Notes under the pieces: model-generated | Seen by the model: the letters and a program-made list of their open reading frames with translations, nothing else | Databases searched by the model: none | What the model was told of the DNA's origin: nothing | Source: Akkermansia sp. | GTDB lineage: Bacteria > Verrucomicrobiota > Verrucomicrobiia > Verrucomicrobiales > Akkermansiaceae | Direction of reading: 5' to 3' | Assembly: GCA_017517805.1 (NCBI GenBank) | Contig: JAFWYD010000063.1 | Coordinates: 1-64,000 of the forward strand | DNA: 64,000 nt | In this document: positions 35,091-44,854 of the stretch, piece after piece | How the letters are laid out: each line of letters starts with the position of its first letter | Numbering within the stretch: the stretch's first letter is position 1 | Program-made: the position numbers and the translations under genes

Positions 35091-35378
35091 ATGAAAACCA
35101 TCCGCAACATCACCCGTTTCACCTACGAATTCACCTCATTCCAGGGCTGGAGGGTAACACTCTGCCGCAATCACATTCACTTCACCCGCTATTTTTCCGA
35201 TAAGCAGTATGGTGGTGAGCAGGCAGCTCTGGATGCGGCTCTCGCTACCCGCAACCATGTGCTGGCGTGTCTGCGCCAGTATCCTGGTGAACCGGAAAAA
35301 GCCTTTGAGCTTTGCCGCGGGGAGCAGCAGCAGACCTGCTACCCCCGCGGCCTGAGACCTCGCAAGAGTATCTCCTGA
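35091..35378 (+). CDS. Small AP2-like fold protein, hypothetical
   Basis: 95 residues from the ATG at 35091 (an upstream ATG at 35070 is also possible). The core FQGWRVTLCRNHIHFTRYFSDKQYGG...ALDAALATRNHVLACLRQ has the three-strand plus helix pattern seen in AP2/ERF-type and integrase DNA-binding domains: aromatic-Trp strand, RYFSDKxYGG turn and an Ala-rich helix. Stand-alone AP2-like proteins occur in Planctomycetes and Verrucomicrobia. Function unknown. It is convergent with gadB, 7 bp away. Confidence 0.55.
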   Translation: MKTIRNITRFTYEFTSFQGWRVTLCRNHIHFTRYFSDKQYGGEQAALDAALATRNHVLACLRQYPGEPEKAFELCRGEQQQTCYPRGLRPRKSIS

Positions 35379-35385
35379 GCCGGCA

Positions 35386-36771
35386 TCAGGTGTGTTTGAA
35401 TGACATGGCATCGCTCTCGCACAGGCAGGTGCCGCTGCGGTATTTCCGCAAGTGGCAGATGGCGCGCTTCATGTCCTCAAGCAGCAGGGTGGCCATATCC
35501 ATGGTGAAACCCTGGCGCACCATGATCCGCATCACGACTGTATCCTGCACGTTGGCCGGCAGGGAGAAGGCCGGCACCTGCCAGCCACGCATGCGCAGCC
35601 GGTCCGAAAGCTCGTACAGGTTGTAGCCTGCGTGCGCCGGATCCTTGAAGTAGAAGCACACCGCGGGGATATCCTTCTTCGGGTCGCCGGTGGCGATGAA
35701 GTGGAAATCGCCCAGCTTCGCTATCTCCTTTGCCAGGTAGGCTGCCACATTGTAGGCTGCCATGTGGATATCTCGGTACCCTTGCATGCCCAGACGCACA
35801 AAATCATAATACTGGGCGATAATCTGGCCTGCCGGGCGCGAGAAGTTGATGGCGATGGTTGGCACGCTGCCCCCCAGGTAGTTGACGGCAAAGGTGAGTT
35901 CGCTGGGGAGGTCGGCCTTAGTGCGCCAGATGACCCAGCCGCAGCCCAGCGGGGCAAGCCCGTACTTATGACCGCTGGAGCTGATGCTCTTCACCCGGTC
36001 AAGCCGGAAGTCGAAGGGAATATCCGGTGCGCAGAACGGAGCCAGGAACCCGCCGCTGGCAGCATCGACGTGTACCTCGACATCCGGGCCGCCCGAGGCT
36101 GCCAGCTTATCCAGCACACGGCACACTTCCTCCGGGAATTCATACTGGCCGGTGTAGGTGACCCCAAAGGTGGGGACCACGCAGATGGTGTTTTCATCGA
36201 CTCGTTTGAGCACTTCTTCCTCGCTCATGCAATACTGCCCCGGGGCCATGGGAATCTCGCGGATTTCCACGTCCCAGTACCGGCAGAATTTGTGCCAGCA
36301 GATCTGGACCGGGCCGCAGACCAGGTTGGGTTTATCGCAAGGCTTGCCGGCAGCTTTGCGGCGGGCTCGCCAGCGCCAGAGGGCAGCCATGCCGCCCAGC
36401 ATGCAGGCCTCACTACTGCCAATAGTGGAGCAACCGATGGATTTTGCGGCATCCGGGGCGTTCCAGAGCGCGGCAATCATGCGCACGCAGCGCATTTCCA
36501 GTTCGGCAGTCTGAGGGTACTCATCCTTATCAATCATGTTCTTGCTGATACTCAGGTCCATCAGGTTATGCACCTGCTCGTCATCCCAGGTCTGGCAGAA
36601 GGTGGCCAGATTCTGGCGCGAATTGCCATCCAGCAGCAATTCTGCCTTGATGAGCTCGAATGCATCCTGCGGGCGCATCGAGTGCTCTGGTATCCGGGTT
36701 GTAGGCAGCGGCCGGGCTGCATCGGCCGCGCCAAACAAGCTTGTTGTTGTAGTGTCACAGTGCGTTTTCAT
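35386..36771 (-). CDS. gadB: Glutamate decarboxylase
   Basis: PLP enzyme that converts glutamate to GABA and CO2, consuming a proton; central to acid resistance and GABA output. 461 residues from the ATG at 36771. Features: [32 protein letters not shown] (cofactor Asp and Ala) and the Schiff-base Lys269 in [18 protein letters not shown]. The C-terminus ends SFKHT, like E. coli GadA/GadB, whose His-Thr tail plugs the active site at neutral pH, so the pH switch is probably kept. No gadC-type antiporter gene is adjacent. No clear sigma70 promoter was seen upstream. Confidence 0.95.
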   Translation of the reverse strand: MKTHCDTTTTSLFGAADAARPLPTTRIPEHSMRPQDAFELIKAELLLDGNSRQNLATFCQTWDDEQVHNLMDLSISKNMIDKDEYPQTAELEMRCVRMIAALWNAPDAAKSIGCSTIGSSEACMLGGMAALWRWRARRKAAGKPCDKPNLVCGPVQICWHKFCRYWDVEIREIPMAPGQYCMSEEEVLKRVDENTICVVPTFGVTYTGQYEFPEEVCRVLDKLAASGGPDVEVHVDAASGGFLAPFCAPDIPFDFRLDRVKSISSSGHKYGLAPLGCGWVIWRTKADLPSELTFAVNYLGGSVPTIAINFSRPAGQIIAQYYDFVRLGMQGYRDIHMAAYNVAAYLAKEIAKLGDFHFIATGDPKKDIPAVCFYFKDPAHAGYNLYELSDRLRMRGWQVPAFSLPANVQDTVVMRIMVRQGFTMDMATLLLEDMKRAICHLRKYRSGTCLCESDAMSFKHT

Positions 36772-36859
36772 GGTGTAATTTTGATTCGTCCGGAGCTGCA
36801 TTCCCGCAAAAACAGGCGGTTTTGCGGTGCTGTTTTGTCATTCTGACGCATGATAGGTT

Positions 36860-36887
36860 TTGCAAATGTGGGCAGATGGAGTATAAT
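36860..36887 (+). promoter_or_regulatory. Promoter for Sel1 lipoprotein gene, leaderless
   Basis: TTGCAA, 16 bp, TATAAT, then 7 bp to the ATG at 36895. The upstream in-frame ATGs at 36850 and 36886 fall before or inside the promoter, so they are not likely starts. Confidence 0.7.
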
Positions 36888-36894
36888 GGCACTC

Positions 36895-37731
36895 ATGAAG
36901 AGAGTCCTGTCTATCCTCCCGCTGGCGCTGTTGCTGGCGTGCAGCCCGGAGCAAACGGAAGAACCTGCCACACCCCAGGCGATGTACGACAAGGCCCAGG
37001 CATTGCTCAAGCCGAACGTGGAGAATGCAGCTTCCGATTTCGCCGGAGCTATGCAATGGCTGCACAAAGCAGCCGAGGGCGGCTTGCTACGCGCACAGCT
37101 GGATCTGGGCGGTATTTATTTTGCCGGAGGTCAGGGAGTGGCGGCCGATAGCCAGAAAGCCTACAACTGGTTTTCGCTGGCCGCAGCTCAGGGAAGCAAG
37201 GAGGCCGAGGTATTCCTGGGTATCCTGCAATACGAAGGCTCTCTCGGAAAACCGGATAAGGCCGCTGCTTTGAAGCATTGGCGCAGCGCTGCTGAGGCCG
37301 GGGTGGGGGAAGCCCAGTACCGCCTGGGGCGCGTGCTGGCTCAGGCCCCCGAAACCCGCCAGGAAGGCGTGGAGTGGCTGGTGAAGGCTTCTGCTTCCGA
37401 GCCCCAGGCTGCTACTGCGCTGGGTAATCTCTATTTCAAGTATCTGGACGATGCCGGCACCGCGGCCGCCTGGTATGAGAAGGGAGCTCTTGCGGGCGAC
37501 CCGCTGGCGCAGCATGTGTTTGCTGAAATGCTGTTGCTGGGCGACCCGGTGGAGAAAAATGAGGCTCGCGGGCTGGCTATGCTTCGCATGGCTGCCGGGC
37601 AGGATTATAAACCCGCGATGGCCCGCCTCATCAACGTGCTTCGCAATGGACCCAAATCGGAGGAGACTGAAAATGAAGCAAACGCATGGGATGTTCGTTT
37701 ACAGGAGCTTATGAGTAAGGAGGGTAAATAA
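36895..37731 (+). CDS. Sel1-repeat lipoprotein
   Basis: 278 residues. Lipoprotein signal KRVLSILPLALLLAC with lipobox LLAC, then an acidic linker and about five Sel1/TPR-like repeats, for example AMQWLHKAAEGGLLRAQLDLGGIY, AYNWFSLAAAQGSKEAEVFLG, ALKHWRSAAEAGVGEAQYRLG and AAWYEKGALAGDPLAQHVFAE. Likely anchored to a membrane and acting as a scaffold; the client is unknown. The DUF1287 gene follows 4 bp after its stop, so the two are probably co-expressed. It is divergent from gadB. Confidence 0.85.
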   Translation: MKRVLSILPLALLLACSPEQTEEPATPQAMYDKAQALLKPNVENAASDFAGAMQWLHKAAEGGLLRAQLDLGGIYFAGGQGVAADSQKAYNWFSLAAAQGSKEAEVFLGILQYEGSLGKPDKAAALKHWRSAAEAGVGEAQYRLGRVLAQAPETRQEGVEWLVKASASEPQAATALGNLYFKYLDDAGTAAAWYEKGALAGDPLAQHVFAEMLLLGDPVEKNEARGLAMLRMAAGQDYKPAMARLINVLRNGPKSEETENEANAWDVRLQELMSKEGK

Positions 37732-37735
37732 GACC

Positions 37736-38311
37736 ATGAACCGCGTAGTCGCATCGGTTGCGTTCCTTTTTTCCGTGGCGGTGGCTGATTCCCGTCTGCC
37801 GGAACTTGCGCGCCGCCAGATAGGGGTGACGGTGGAGTATGACCCCGCGTATGTGAGCCTCGAGTATCCCGGAGGGGATGTGCCGGAGGAGCGCGGCGTG
37901 TGTACCGATGTGGTGATTCGCGCTCTGCGCCTGCTGAACTTCGACCTGCAGAAGGAGGTGCATGAGGATATGAAACGCCATTTTTCCGCATATCCCAGAC
38001 GCTGGGGGCTCAAAGGCCCGGATAAGAATATCGACCACCGCCGCGTACCCAATTTGCAGACCTTTTTCAAGCGGCGGGGCTGGCAGCTGCCTGTCACCCA
38101 GACCGCGGCGGATTATAAGCCCGGCGACCTGGTAACCTGCCTGTTGGGAGATTATCTGCCCCACATCATGATTGTGAGCGACCGGAAAAGCGAGGCAGGT
38201 ACTCCGCTCATCATTCACAATATTGGAGCCGGCACAGAAGAGGAGGATTGCCTCTTTGCCTTTCCCTTGACGGGGCATTACCGGGTGAATCTTTCCGGCA
38301 ATGGAAAGTAG
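37736..38311 (+). CDS. Exported DUF1287 (YijF-like) protein
   Basis: 191 residues with a short signal peptide (NRVVASVAFLFSVAVA). DUF1287 features: the GVCTDVVIRALR motif (Cys56), DLQKEVHEDMK, RRVPNLQTFF, and GDLVTCLLGDYLPHIMIVSD (His143). The Cys...His arrangement resembles NlpC/P60-type papain-like amidases, so a peptidoglycan or peptide amidase role is plausible but unproven for the family. AAGGAGG lies about 11 bp upstream of the ATG, one of few good Shine-Dalgarno sequences here. Follows the Sel1 lipoprotein. Confidence 0.8.
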   Translation: MNRVVASVAFLFSVAVADSRLPELARRQIGVTVEYDPAYVSLEYPGGDVPEERGVCTDVVIRALRLLNFDLQKEVHEDMKRHFSAYPRRWGLKGPDKNIDHRRVPNLQTFFKRRGWQLPVTQTAADYKPGDLVTCLLGDYLPHIMIVSDRKSEAGTPLIIHNIGAGTEEEDCLFAFPLTGHYRVNLSGNGK

Positions 38312-38368
38312 GCAGATTCCCGTGGGGGCAAAAGTGCATGATATGGATGCAGCGGTATGGGTTTTGTG

Positions 38369-38397
38369 TTGACTTGTGCCGGGTTTATTGCTATAAA
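38369..38397 (+). promoter_or_regulatory. Promoter for nuoA
   Basis: TTGACT, 17 bp, TATAAA; 14 bp from the -10 box to the ATG at 38412, so the leader should be about 8 nt. Strong match to consensus. Confidence 0.75.
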
Positions 38398-38411
38398 GAC
38401 TGCACCGCGTT

Positions 38412-38804
38412 ATGTTACAGGAATACTTTTCAGCCTTGATACAGTTGATTGCCGGTTTTGGTTTTGCCGGTCTGATTATCATTCTGAGCATTGTGTTTGG
38501 CCGCCGCTCCAAGATGCGCGCTGCCATGGATGTGCCGTATGAATGTGGTAACGTGCCGGAGGGCGATGGTGCTCCCTCGTTCTTCTCCATCAAGTTCTAT
38601 CTGGTGGCCATCCTGTTCCTGGTGTTTGACCTGGAGGTGATTTTCCTGTATCCCTGGGCTCTTGGTTTCCAGGATGTCGTGATGAATAACGGCGAGGCTT
38701 TCGGCGCCATGGCTGCCTTCATTGCCGTGCTGATGGTGGCATACCTCTACGCCGTAGGCAAGGGGGCCATTACCTGGCACCGCAACCCCACTCCGCGCCG
38801 CTGA
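38412..38804 (+). CDS. nuoA: NADH-quinone oxidoreductase subunit A
   Basis: 130-residue membrane subunit of complex I with three transmembrane segments (about 8-28, 60-80, 95-115). NuoA signatures: PYECGNVPEG and FFSIKFYLVAILFLVFDLEVIFLYPWA in parts. Normally first in a nuo operon; here it stands alone with its own promoter and terminator, followed by metH. The remaining nuo genes must be elsewhere if complex I is made. Confidence 0.94.
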   Translation: MLQEYFSALIQLIAGFGFAGLIIILSIVFGRRSKMRAAMDVPYECGNVPEGDGAPSFFSIKFYLVAILFLVFDLEVIFLYPWALGFQDVVMNNGEAFGAMAAFIAVLMVAYLYAVGKGAITWHRNPTPRR

Positions 38805-38838
38805 TTTTTGCCCGGATACGAATATGATTTTCTGAATC

Positions 38839-38875
38839 CTGCCGGTTCGGGCCAGAGTCCCTGACCGGCAGTTTT
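38839..38875 (+). terminator. Terminator after nuoA
   Basis: 8-bp stem (CTGCCGGT / ACCGGCAG) with a 17-nt loop followed by TTTT. Separates nuoA from metH, whose ATG lies 18 bp further on. Confidence 0.6.
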
Positions 38876-38893
38876 ACTTTTATACGCAGATAT

Positions 38894-41800
38894 ATGAAAA
38901 CTACCGCAACTGAACGCCGCGAGTTTCTTCTCAACACCCTGCAGGAGCGCATCCTGATTCTGGATGGCGCTTGCGGCACCATGGTGCAGAAACACCACCT
39001 GGCCGAGGCTGACTACCGGGGTGAGCGTTTTGCTGATTCCCAGCGTGACCTGCTGAATAACAATGACCTCCTGGTGCTCACCCGCCCGGATATCATCGGT
39101 GGCATTCACGCCGCCTATGCCGCTGCCGGGGCAGATATCATCACGACCTCTACCTTCTCGGCCACCCCCATCGGCCAGCATGAGTTCTTTCATATTTCTG
39201 CCCGTAGCGAGCACGACCAGGAATACTATGAGGAAGTGCTGGCTGATGCGGAGCTGGCGGCTCTGTGCCGCGAGCTCAACCTGGCCGCCTGTGCGCTGGC
39301 CCGCCAGGCGGCAGAGCAGGCTGAGGCCCGTGAGAACCGCCCGGTGCTGGTGGCGGGGTCTATAGGGCCTATGGCGGTGACTGCCTCCCTTTCGCCCAAG
39401 GTGACTGACCCGGGGTTCCGCGCGGTCAATTTCGACCAGTTGCGCCGCGCCTACCGCGAGCAGGTCATGGCTCTGGCAGAGGGCGGGGTTGATATCCTGC
39501 TGCTGGAGACGATTTTTGATACGCTCAATGCCAAGGCCTGTCTCTTTGCCATCGATGAGCTGCGGCAGGAGCGGGAGTTACCCCCCGTCATCATCAGCTT
39601 CACCATCACCGATAAAGCCGGGCGCACACTTTCCGGGCAGACCGTGGAGGCCTTCTGGAACAGCGTGCGCCATGCAAAGCCGCTTGCCATCGGCATCAAC
39701 TGCGCCCTTGGGGCCGACCTCATGAAGCCCTTTGCGGCCCGTCTGGCCGGACTGGCCGATTGTGCCCTCTGCCTGTATCCGAATGCCGGCTTGCCCAACC
39801 CGCTCAGTGCAAATGGCTACGACCATACGCCTGCGGATATGGCCGCCATCCTGGGCGACTATGCCAGGGAGGGACTGCTGAATATCGTGGGTGGCTGCTG
39901 CGGCACGACCCCGGAATACATCGCCGCGATTCGGGCGGCGGTGCAGGGCTGCGCGCCGCGTGCCATTATTCCCCGCCCGGCGGCGGGTGTCATGCGTCTG
40001 GCGGGGCTGGAGCCGCTCAACCACCACCGGGACCAGGGGGTGCTCTTCATCGGAGAGCGCTGCAACGTGGCTGGTTCGCCGAAGTTTGCCCGCCTCATCC
40101 GCGAAGGAAAGTATGAGGAGGCGGTGGAGATTGCCCGGCAGCAGGTGGAGAAGGGGGCCCGGGTGCTCGATTTCTGTTTTGATGATGGTATGATTGATGG
40201 CCCGGCCGCTATGACCCGCTTCCTGAATCTCGTGGCGGCAGAGCCGGATATTGCCCGGGTGCCGTTCATGATTGATTCCTCGAACTGGGAGGTGATTGAG
40301 GCCGGTTTGCGCTGCACCCAGGGCAAGGGAATTGTCAATTCCATTTCGCTGAAGAATGGCGAGGAGGAATTCCTGCGCGAAGCCCGGTTGCTGCACCGCT
40401 ATGGTGCCGCCGTAGTGGTGATGGGCTTCGATGAAAAAGGCCAGGCTTGCGGGCGTGAGGACCGCATCGCCATCGCCCACCGGGCGTATTATTTATTGGT
40501 GAATCAAGTCGGCTTCCCAGAGGAGGATATCATCTTCGACCCGAATGTACTGACCGTCGGCACCGGTATTGCCGAGCATGCGAATCACGCCTTGCATTTC
40601 TTCCAGGCTGCGGGTGAGATATATGCTGCTCACCCGAATTGTCACATATCAGGGGGTATTTCAAATGTTTCCTTCTCGTTCCGGGGAATCAACCCGGTGC
40701 GCGAGGCGATGCACTCTGCCTTCCTGCACCATGCATCGCAGAATGGTCTGGACCTCTGCATCGTGAATGCCGCCCTCATGGATGATTATGAGAATCTGCC
40801 AGCCCACCGTCGCAAGCTGGTGGAGGCTGTCTTGCTCAATAGCGAGGCCGATGCTACGGAGTGTCTCATTTCCTATGCTCAGGAACTGGCTGCCAGCAAG
40901 GATAAGGGAGCGAGCCCTGCCAAGGCTGCTGCGGCACCCTCTGCCTGGCGCCAGGGGAGCGTGCAGGAGCGCCTGGCGCATGCCCTGGTGCAGGGGATTA
41001 CCGAGTTTGTGGAGGCAGATACCCGCGAGGCGCTGGAGCAGTACGGCTCTCCGCTGGCGGTGATCGAAGGACCGCTCATGGAGGGGATGAAGCAGGTGGG
41101 TGAGTTATTCGGCGCTGGCAGGATGTTCCTGCCCCAGGTGGTGAAGAGCGCGCGCGTGATGAAACAGAGCGTGGCGGTGCTTACCCCCTTGCTGGAGCAG
41201 AACCAGAGCGGTCAGCACGCTGCCGGCACGGTGGTGCTGGCCACGGTGAAGGGCGATGTGCACGATATTGGCAAGAATATCGTGAGCGTGGTGCTGGCCT
41301 GCAATGGTTTCCGAGTGGTGGATCTGGGGGTCATGGTGCCTTGCGAGGATATTGTGGCTGCCGCTCAGCGCGAAAAGGCCGACCTCGTGGCCCTCAGTGG
41401 TCTGATTACTCCTTCCCTGGTGGAAATGGCCCATGTGGCTGCTGCGCTGGAGAGCGCCGGTATGACTGTGCCTCTGCTGGTGGGCGGTGCCACAACCAGT
41501 CCGCTGCATACGGCTCTCAAACTGGCACCTCATTACCCCTCCGGTGTGGTGGTGCAGACCTCGGACGCCTCCACGATTGTGCCGGCGGCGGCGGCGCTAA
41601 CCGGCCCGGCCAAGGCAGAATTCATCGCCCGCCACAAAGCGGAGCAGGAACGCCTCTGCCGCGAGTTCGAGCAGAAGGAGATGCCTCTGCTCAGCCTGCA
41701 GGAGGCCCGCTCCCGCAAGCTGGTGACAGATTGGTCGGTGAACCCGCAACCTGTACCGCTGCGTACTGGTGTCTTTAGCATAGCGGTGCCGGGCGGGTGC

Positions 41801-42604
41801 GCCTGCTGCCACGCGAAACCGGATTTTGCCCTGAGCTGGTCGCAGCTGCAGGAGAAGGCTGATTGGAGCATCCTGCTGCGCTATTTCGAGATGCAGGATG
41901 TCTGGAATCCCGCCCGCGCGGCCATGCACCCCGAGGCCCCGGCTGATAAAGTGGCAGAGGCTCAGAAACTCATGGCCGATGCCCGGGCGCTCATGCAGCA
42001 GGCGCAGGAGAAGTTGCAGGCTCGCGCGGTATTCGGTATCTGGCCTGCCGCAGCGGTGCAGGACGACGTGGTGCTGGCAGACGGCACCGTGCTGCACTCC
42101 CTGCGCCAGCAGAAATGCAGCGAGCGCCCGCGCCTGGCATTGGCAGATTTTGTGGCTCCTGCCGGGCAGGGGGGGTATGTGGGGGCTCTTCAGCTTTCGG
42201 TGACCGGGGGCGAAGCCTGGGCGGCAGAGTTCAATGCGCAGCATGATACTTACCATGCGTTGCTGGTTTCGGCACTTTGCAGTATGCTGGCAGAGGCTCT
42301 GGCTGAGTGTTCGCAGGACTGCGTGCTCACGATCTGGCCGGAATCTGCCGGCAGTCGGATGATTCGACCGGCTTGCGGGTACCCCAGCCAGCCAGACCAC
42401 CGCGAAAAGGAAACCGTGTTCCGCCTGCTGGATGCAGCGGCCCACACCGGGGCCTCTCTCACGGAAACATACATGATGCAGCCGGTAGCCTCCGTGTGTG
42501 CCTTGATTTTCAATCATCCCGATGCCCGCTATTTCGCAGTTGGCCCGATTGGGGATGACCAGCGGGCTGATTACGAGCGCCGGGCTGGTTATCCGCTGGG
42601 GTGA
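38894..42604 (+). CDS. metH: Cobalamin-dependent methionine synthase
   Basis: 1236 residues, full four-module enzyme. Homocysteine-binding barrel first (DGACGTMVQ; zinc cysteines in GINCALG and [10 protein letters not shown]). Then the pterin-binding barrel from about residue 380 ([17 protein letters not shown]), and the B12 cap and Rossmann modules with DVHDIG (His790, the cobalt ligand) and the usual GLITPS and GGATTS elements. The AdoMet reactivation domain is at the end ([16 protein letters not shown]...). It remethylates homocysteine with methyl-tetrahydrofolate and needs cobalamin, which must be acquired or made. Ends at a strong terminator. Confidence 0.97.
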   Translation: MKTTATERREFLLNTLQERILILDGACGTMVQKHHLAEADYRGERFADSQRDLLNNNDLLVLTRPDIIGGIHAAYAAAGADIITTSTFSATPIGQHEFFHISARSEHDQEYYEEVLADAELAALCRELNLAACALARQAAEQAEARENRPVLVAGSIGPMAVTASLSPKVTDPGFRAVNFDQLRRAYREQVMALAEGGVDILLLETIFDTLNAKACLFAIDELRQERELPPVIISFTITDKAGRTLSGQTVEAFWNSVRHAKPLAIGINCALGADLMKPFAARLAGLADCALCLYPNAGLPNPLSANGYDHTPADMAAILGDYAREGLLNIVGGCCGTTPEYIAAIRAAVQGCAPRAIIPRPAAGVMRLAGLEPLNHHRDQGVLFIGERCNVAGSPKFARLIREGKYEEAVEIARQQVEKGARVLDFCFDDGMIDGPAAMTRFLNLVAAEPDIARVPFMIDSSNWEVIEAGLRCTQGKGIVNSISLKNGEEEFLREARLLHRYGAAVVVMGFDEKGQACGREDRIAIAHRAYYLLVNQVGFPEEDIIFDPNVLTVGTGIAEHANHALHFFQAAGEIYAAHPNCHISGGISNVSFSFRGINPVREAMHSAFLHHASQNGLDLCIVNAALMDDYENLPAHRRKLVEAVLLNSEADATECLISYAQELAASKDKGASPAKAAAAPSAWRQGSVQERLAHALVQGITEFVEADTREALEQYGSPLAVIEGPLMEGMKQVGELFGAGRMFLPQVVKSARVMKQSVAVLTPLLEQNQSGQHAAGTVVLATVKGDVHDIGKNIVSVVLACNGFRVVDLGVMVPCEDIVAAAQREKADLVALSGLITPSLVEMAHVAAALESAGMTVPLLVGGATTSPLHTALKLAPHYPSGVVVQTSDASTIVPAAAALTGPAKAEFIARHKAEQERLCREFEQKEMPLLSLQEARSRKLVTDWSVNPQPVPLRTGVFSIAVPGGCACCHAKPDFALSWSQLQEKADWSILLRYFEMQDVWNPARAAMHPEAPADKVAEAQKLMADARALMQQAQEKLQARAVFGIWPAAAVQDDVVLADGTVLHSLRQQKCSERPRLALADFVAPAGQGGYVGALQLSVTGGEAWAAEFNAQHDTYHALLVSALCSMLAEALAECSQDCVLTIWPESAGSRMIRPACGYPSQPDHREKETVFRLLDAAAHTGASLTETYMMQPVASVCALIFNHPDARYFAVGPIGDDQRADYERRAGYPLG

Positions 42605-42630
42605 TTCCTGCTGCACATGAGATACCAACG

Positions 42631-42666
42631 GGAAAAGGCCGCCCGTAAGGCGGCCTTTTCCGTTTT
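42631..42666 (+). terminator. Terminator after metH
   Basis: 13-bp perfect stem (GGAAAAGGCCGCC / GGCGGCCTTTTCC), 5-nt loop, then GTTTTT. Lies between convergent metH and the LptF/G-type gene. Confidence 0.9.
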
Positions 42667-42688
42667 TAACGAAAATGGTAACGCTGCG

Positions 42689-43915
42689 TCAGCCGCGGAA
42701 CTTGGCTTTCTGGTGCTGCCAGATGGCAAAGGCGGTGCAGAGGATGTTGGGTAGCCAGAGCACAACGTAGGGCGTGATACCACCCGCCTTGCGCGAAAGT
42801 TCGCAGAAGACGAGCGCCAGGAAGTAGACCGCCGCTACCATGATGCCAATGGCAAAACCGGTGGATGTGTCTTTTCGGCGGGCGGTGATGGCCAGGGGTA
42901 CGCCGATGAGCGAGAATACAAAGCAGGCGCAGGCAAAGGACGCGCGCTGGGTTCCTTCTGTTTCGAACTCGCGCCTTTCTGTTTTGTTGGTGAATGTGCT
43001 GGTGTAGTACAGCGTATCCACCCAGGTGGCCTTCCAGAGTTCCTCTGCACAGGGGAAGAGAGGATTGAGAGCGGCATTCTTACTGTAGAGGTAAACATCT
43101 TTGATGTTGGTCTGCATGGCGATCTCTGCGTGGTCAAATGCTTTGCTGATTTCCCGGTTGGTAAATCGGTTTGCCTTCAATTTACGCAGGTTCTTGATGG
43201 GGATATGAATGCGGAGAGGCATGGTGCCGATGGCGGGCATATCTGTCATCGGCCCTTCGCTGCGCTCAATTCGTGCGTTCTTCAGGGTGAGTTCGAGCTG
43301 GCGTGTCCTCGTGTCAAAATCTCCAATGATGGCACTTTCTGCATGGATGGCATCGAAATCGGTCCCCATCCCGAAACCTTCCATGGGGTATACGTGCAGA
43401 CCCTTCAATATATCACCATCCCGCTTCTCGACGTAGAGTTGCACTTTGTCCAGCTTGGTCATGCTCTGGCTGGCATTGAGCAAGTTGCGCGGGTTTTCCA
43501 TGGCGGCTTTCATGACCAGGTCGCTCATGGCATTCTTACCCTTCGGTGAGACTTCGATGTTGATGTAGTAGCACATGGCTGAAAGAGCTATACCCATGCC
43601 GATGGCTGGTGCGCTCAGCCGCCAGAGACTCAATCCAGCCATTCGCATGGAGGTGAGCTCATTATCTGCCGCCAGCCGACCGTAGACCAGCAGAACTGCA
43701 GTCAGGAATCCCCAAGGTACAGAAAAACTCAGTGAAAAGGGAATGACCTGGATGATGAAGTCGAACACGATGCGGGGCGGTGCACCACTTTCCACAAGCA
43801 GTTCGTGCAATTGTTTGAACAATTGCCCGAGCAGCAGCAGCATGGTCAGCGACAGCACACCAAGAAAGGTAACAGAGATCAGTTGCCTGAGAATGTAACG
43901 GTCTATGGTTTTCAT
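42689..43915 (-). CDS. LptF/LptG family (YjgP/YjgQ) lipopolysaccharide export permease
   Basis: 408 residues with the LptF/G layout: N-terminal TM segments (from IDRYILRQLISVTFLGVLSLTMLLLL), a periplasmic jellyroll region about 110-310 with no TM, then three C-terminal TM segments. RLAADNELTSMRMAGLSLWRL is the family's coupling-helix motif contacting the LptB ATPase. LptF and LptG form the inner-membrane core of the LPS transporter; which of the two this is cannot be told, and the partner is not adjacent. It diverges from cdaA. Confidence 0.9.
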   Translation of the reverse strand: MKTIDRYILRQLISVTFLGVLSLTMLLLLGQLFKQLHELLVESGAPPRIVFDFIIQVIPFSLSFSVPWGFLTAVLLVYGRLAADNELTSMRMAGLSLWRLSAPAIGMGIALSAMCYYINIEVSPKGKNAMSDLVMKAAMENPRNLLNASQSMTKLDKVQLYVEKRDGDILKGLHVYPMEGFGMGTDFDAIHAESAIIGDFDTRTRQLELTLKNARIERSEGPMTDMPAIGTMPLRIHIPIKNLRKLKANRFTNREISKAFDHAEIAMQTNIKDVYLYSKNAALNPLFPCAEELWKATWVDTLYYTSTFTNKTERREFETEGTQRASFACACFVFSLIGVPLAITARRKDTSTGFAIGIMVAAVYFLALVFCELSRKAGGITPYVVLWLPNILCTAFAIWQHQKAKFRG

Positions 43916-43928
43916 TGCAACGCCACTT

Positions 43929-43956
43929 ATTCTAGCATATTTCTGGATTCATGCAA
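43929..43956 (-). promoter_or_regulatory. Promoter for LptF/G-type gene
   Basis: Minus strand TTGCAT, 16 bp, TAGAAT, 13 bp before the ATG at 43915; predicted leader about 6 nt. Confidence 0.65.
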
Positions 43957-44030
43957 ACAGGAAAATGAACTTTCTTTGGCTTTTTCCCATGAAAGACCGA
44001 ATATGGCTGCGTCTGCCCAGCCTTTTCCGC

Positions 44031-44059
44031 TTGCCATGAGCGATTGGGCATAGTAAGAT
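44031..44059 (+). promoter_or_regulatory. Promoter for cdaA, leaderless
   Basis: TTGCCA, 17 bp, TAAGAT, 6 bp (ACAGGC) to the ATG at 44066, so the predicted first base is the A of ATG. Confidence 0.65.
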
Positions 44060-44065
44060 ACAGGC

Positions 44066-44854
44066 ATGACCTTTCTTGAAATACTCAGAGCCTTTTTTGA
44101 GATTCTGGTGCTCTGGGCATTGTTCTATCAACTGTACCGGGCGGTGAAGGATTCTCGCGCGGCTGCCATCCTGGCGGGGCTTATTGCCACGGTAATTCTG
44201 GGATATATTATCCTGGAACTGGCTCACGCCGTGGTGCTCAAGCAGCTTGCCGGGCTTATCATCGGTCCTGGTACCATTCTGGTAATCCTTTTTCAGCCGG
44301 AGTTGCGCACTGCTTTGGCTCGTCTGGGTTCCAATAAACTGATTGCCAGACTTATTGGAAATCAACAGGAAAATCAGGATTTTGTGACCATGGTGCGAGA
44401 GTCTGTCGCATACCTTGTTTCCAAACGCTATGGTGCCCTGATTGCCATTTGCCGTTCCAACAAGCTGCATGAGTATGCCAAGACGGGTACTATGCTGGAT
44501 GCTCAGTACTCGCGCGAACTTATCGGTACCATCTTTATGCCGAAGACATTGCTGCACGATGGGGCCGTTATTGTGAATAATGAGCGTATTGTTGCCGCGG
44601 CGGCTATCCTGCCTGTGTCTAACAAGGAATTGAAAGACCGCAGCATGGGGTTGCGGCACCGCGCTGGCATTGGCCTTGCTGAAGCGTCCGATGCGGTTGT
44701 CATCATTGTTTCTGAGGAGACCGGCTCTGTTTCTCTGGCTGTTGGTAGTCTGGTGCAGCGCGATATCAATCTGGACCTCCTTTCTTCCCGTTTAACTCAT
44801 CTGCTATATTCCCATGCGTCACAGGACTCGATTTCGGAAAATGCTGGCTACTAA
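44066..44854 (+). CDS. cdaA: Diadenylate cyclase CdaA
   Basis: Makes the second messenger cyclic di-AMP from two ATP. 262 residues: three N-terminal TM segments (about 10-24, 32-50, 58-77), then the DAC domain with LLHDGAVIV (DGA at 165-167) and GLRHRAGIGLAEASDAVVIIVSEETG in parts (RHR at 197-199). These are the catalytic and ATP-binding motifs of the CdaA type. It overlaps a short YbbR-like gene, matching the usual cdaA-cdaR order. cyclic di-AMP usually controls osmolytes, potassium and cell wall homeostasis. Confidence 0.95.
   Translation: MTFLEILRAFFEILVLWALFYQLYRAVKDSRAAAILAGLIATVILGYIILELAHAVVLKQLAGLIIGPGTILVILFQPELRTALARLGSNKLIARLIGNQQENQDFVTMVRESVAYLVSKRYGALIAICRSNKLHEYAKTGTMLDAQYSRELIGTIFMPKTLLHDGAVIVNNERIVAAAAILPVSNKELKDRSMGLRHRAGIGLAEASDAVVIIVSEETGSVSLAVGSLVQRDINLDLLSSRLTHLLYSHASQDSISENAGY

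Noticed and set aside
38850..38893. SAM or cobalamin riboswitch before metH
   Set aside because: Only about 90 bp lie between nuoA and metH and they hold a terminator hairpin; no riboswitch core is recognisable.
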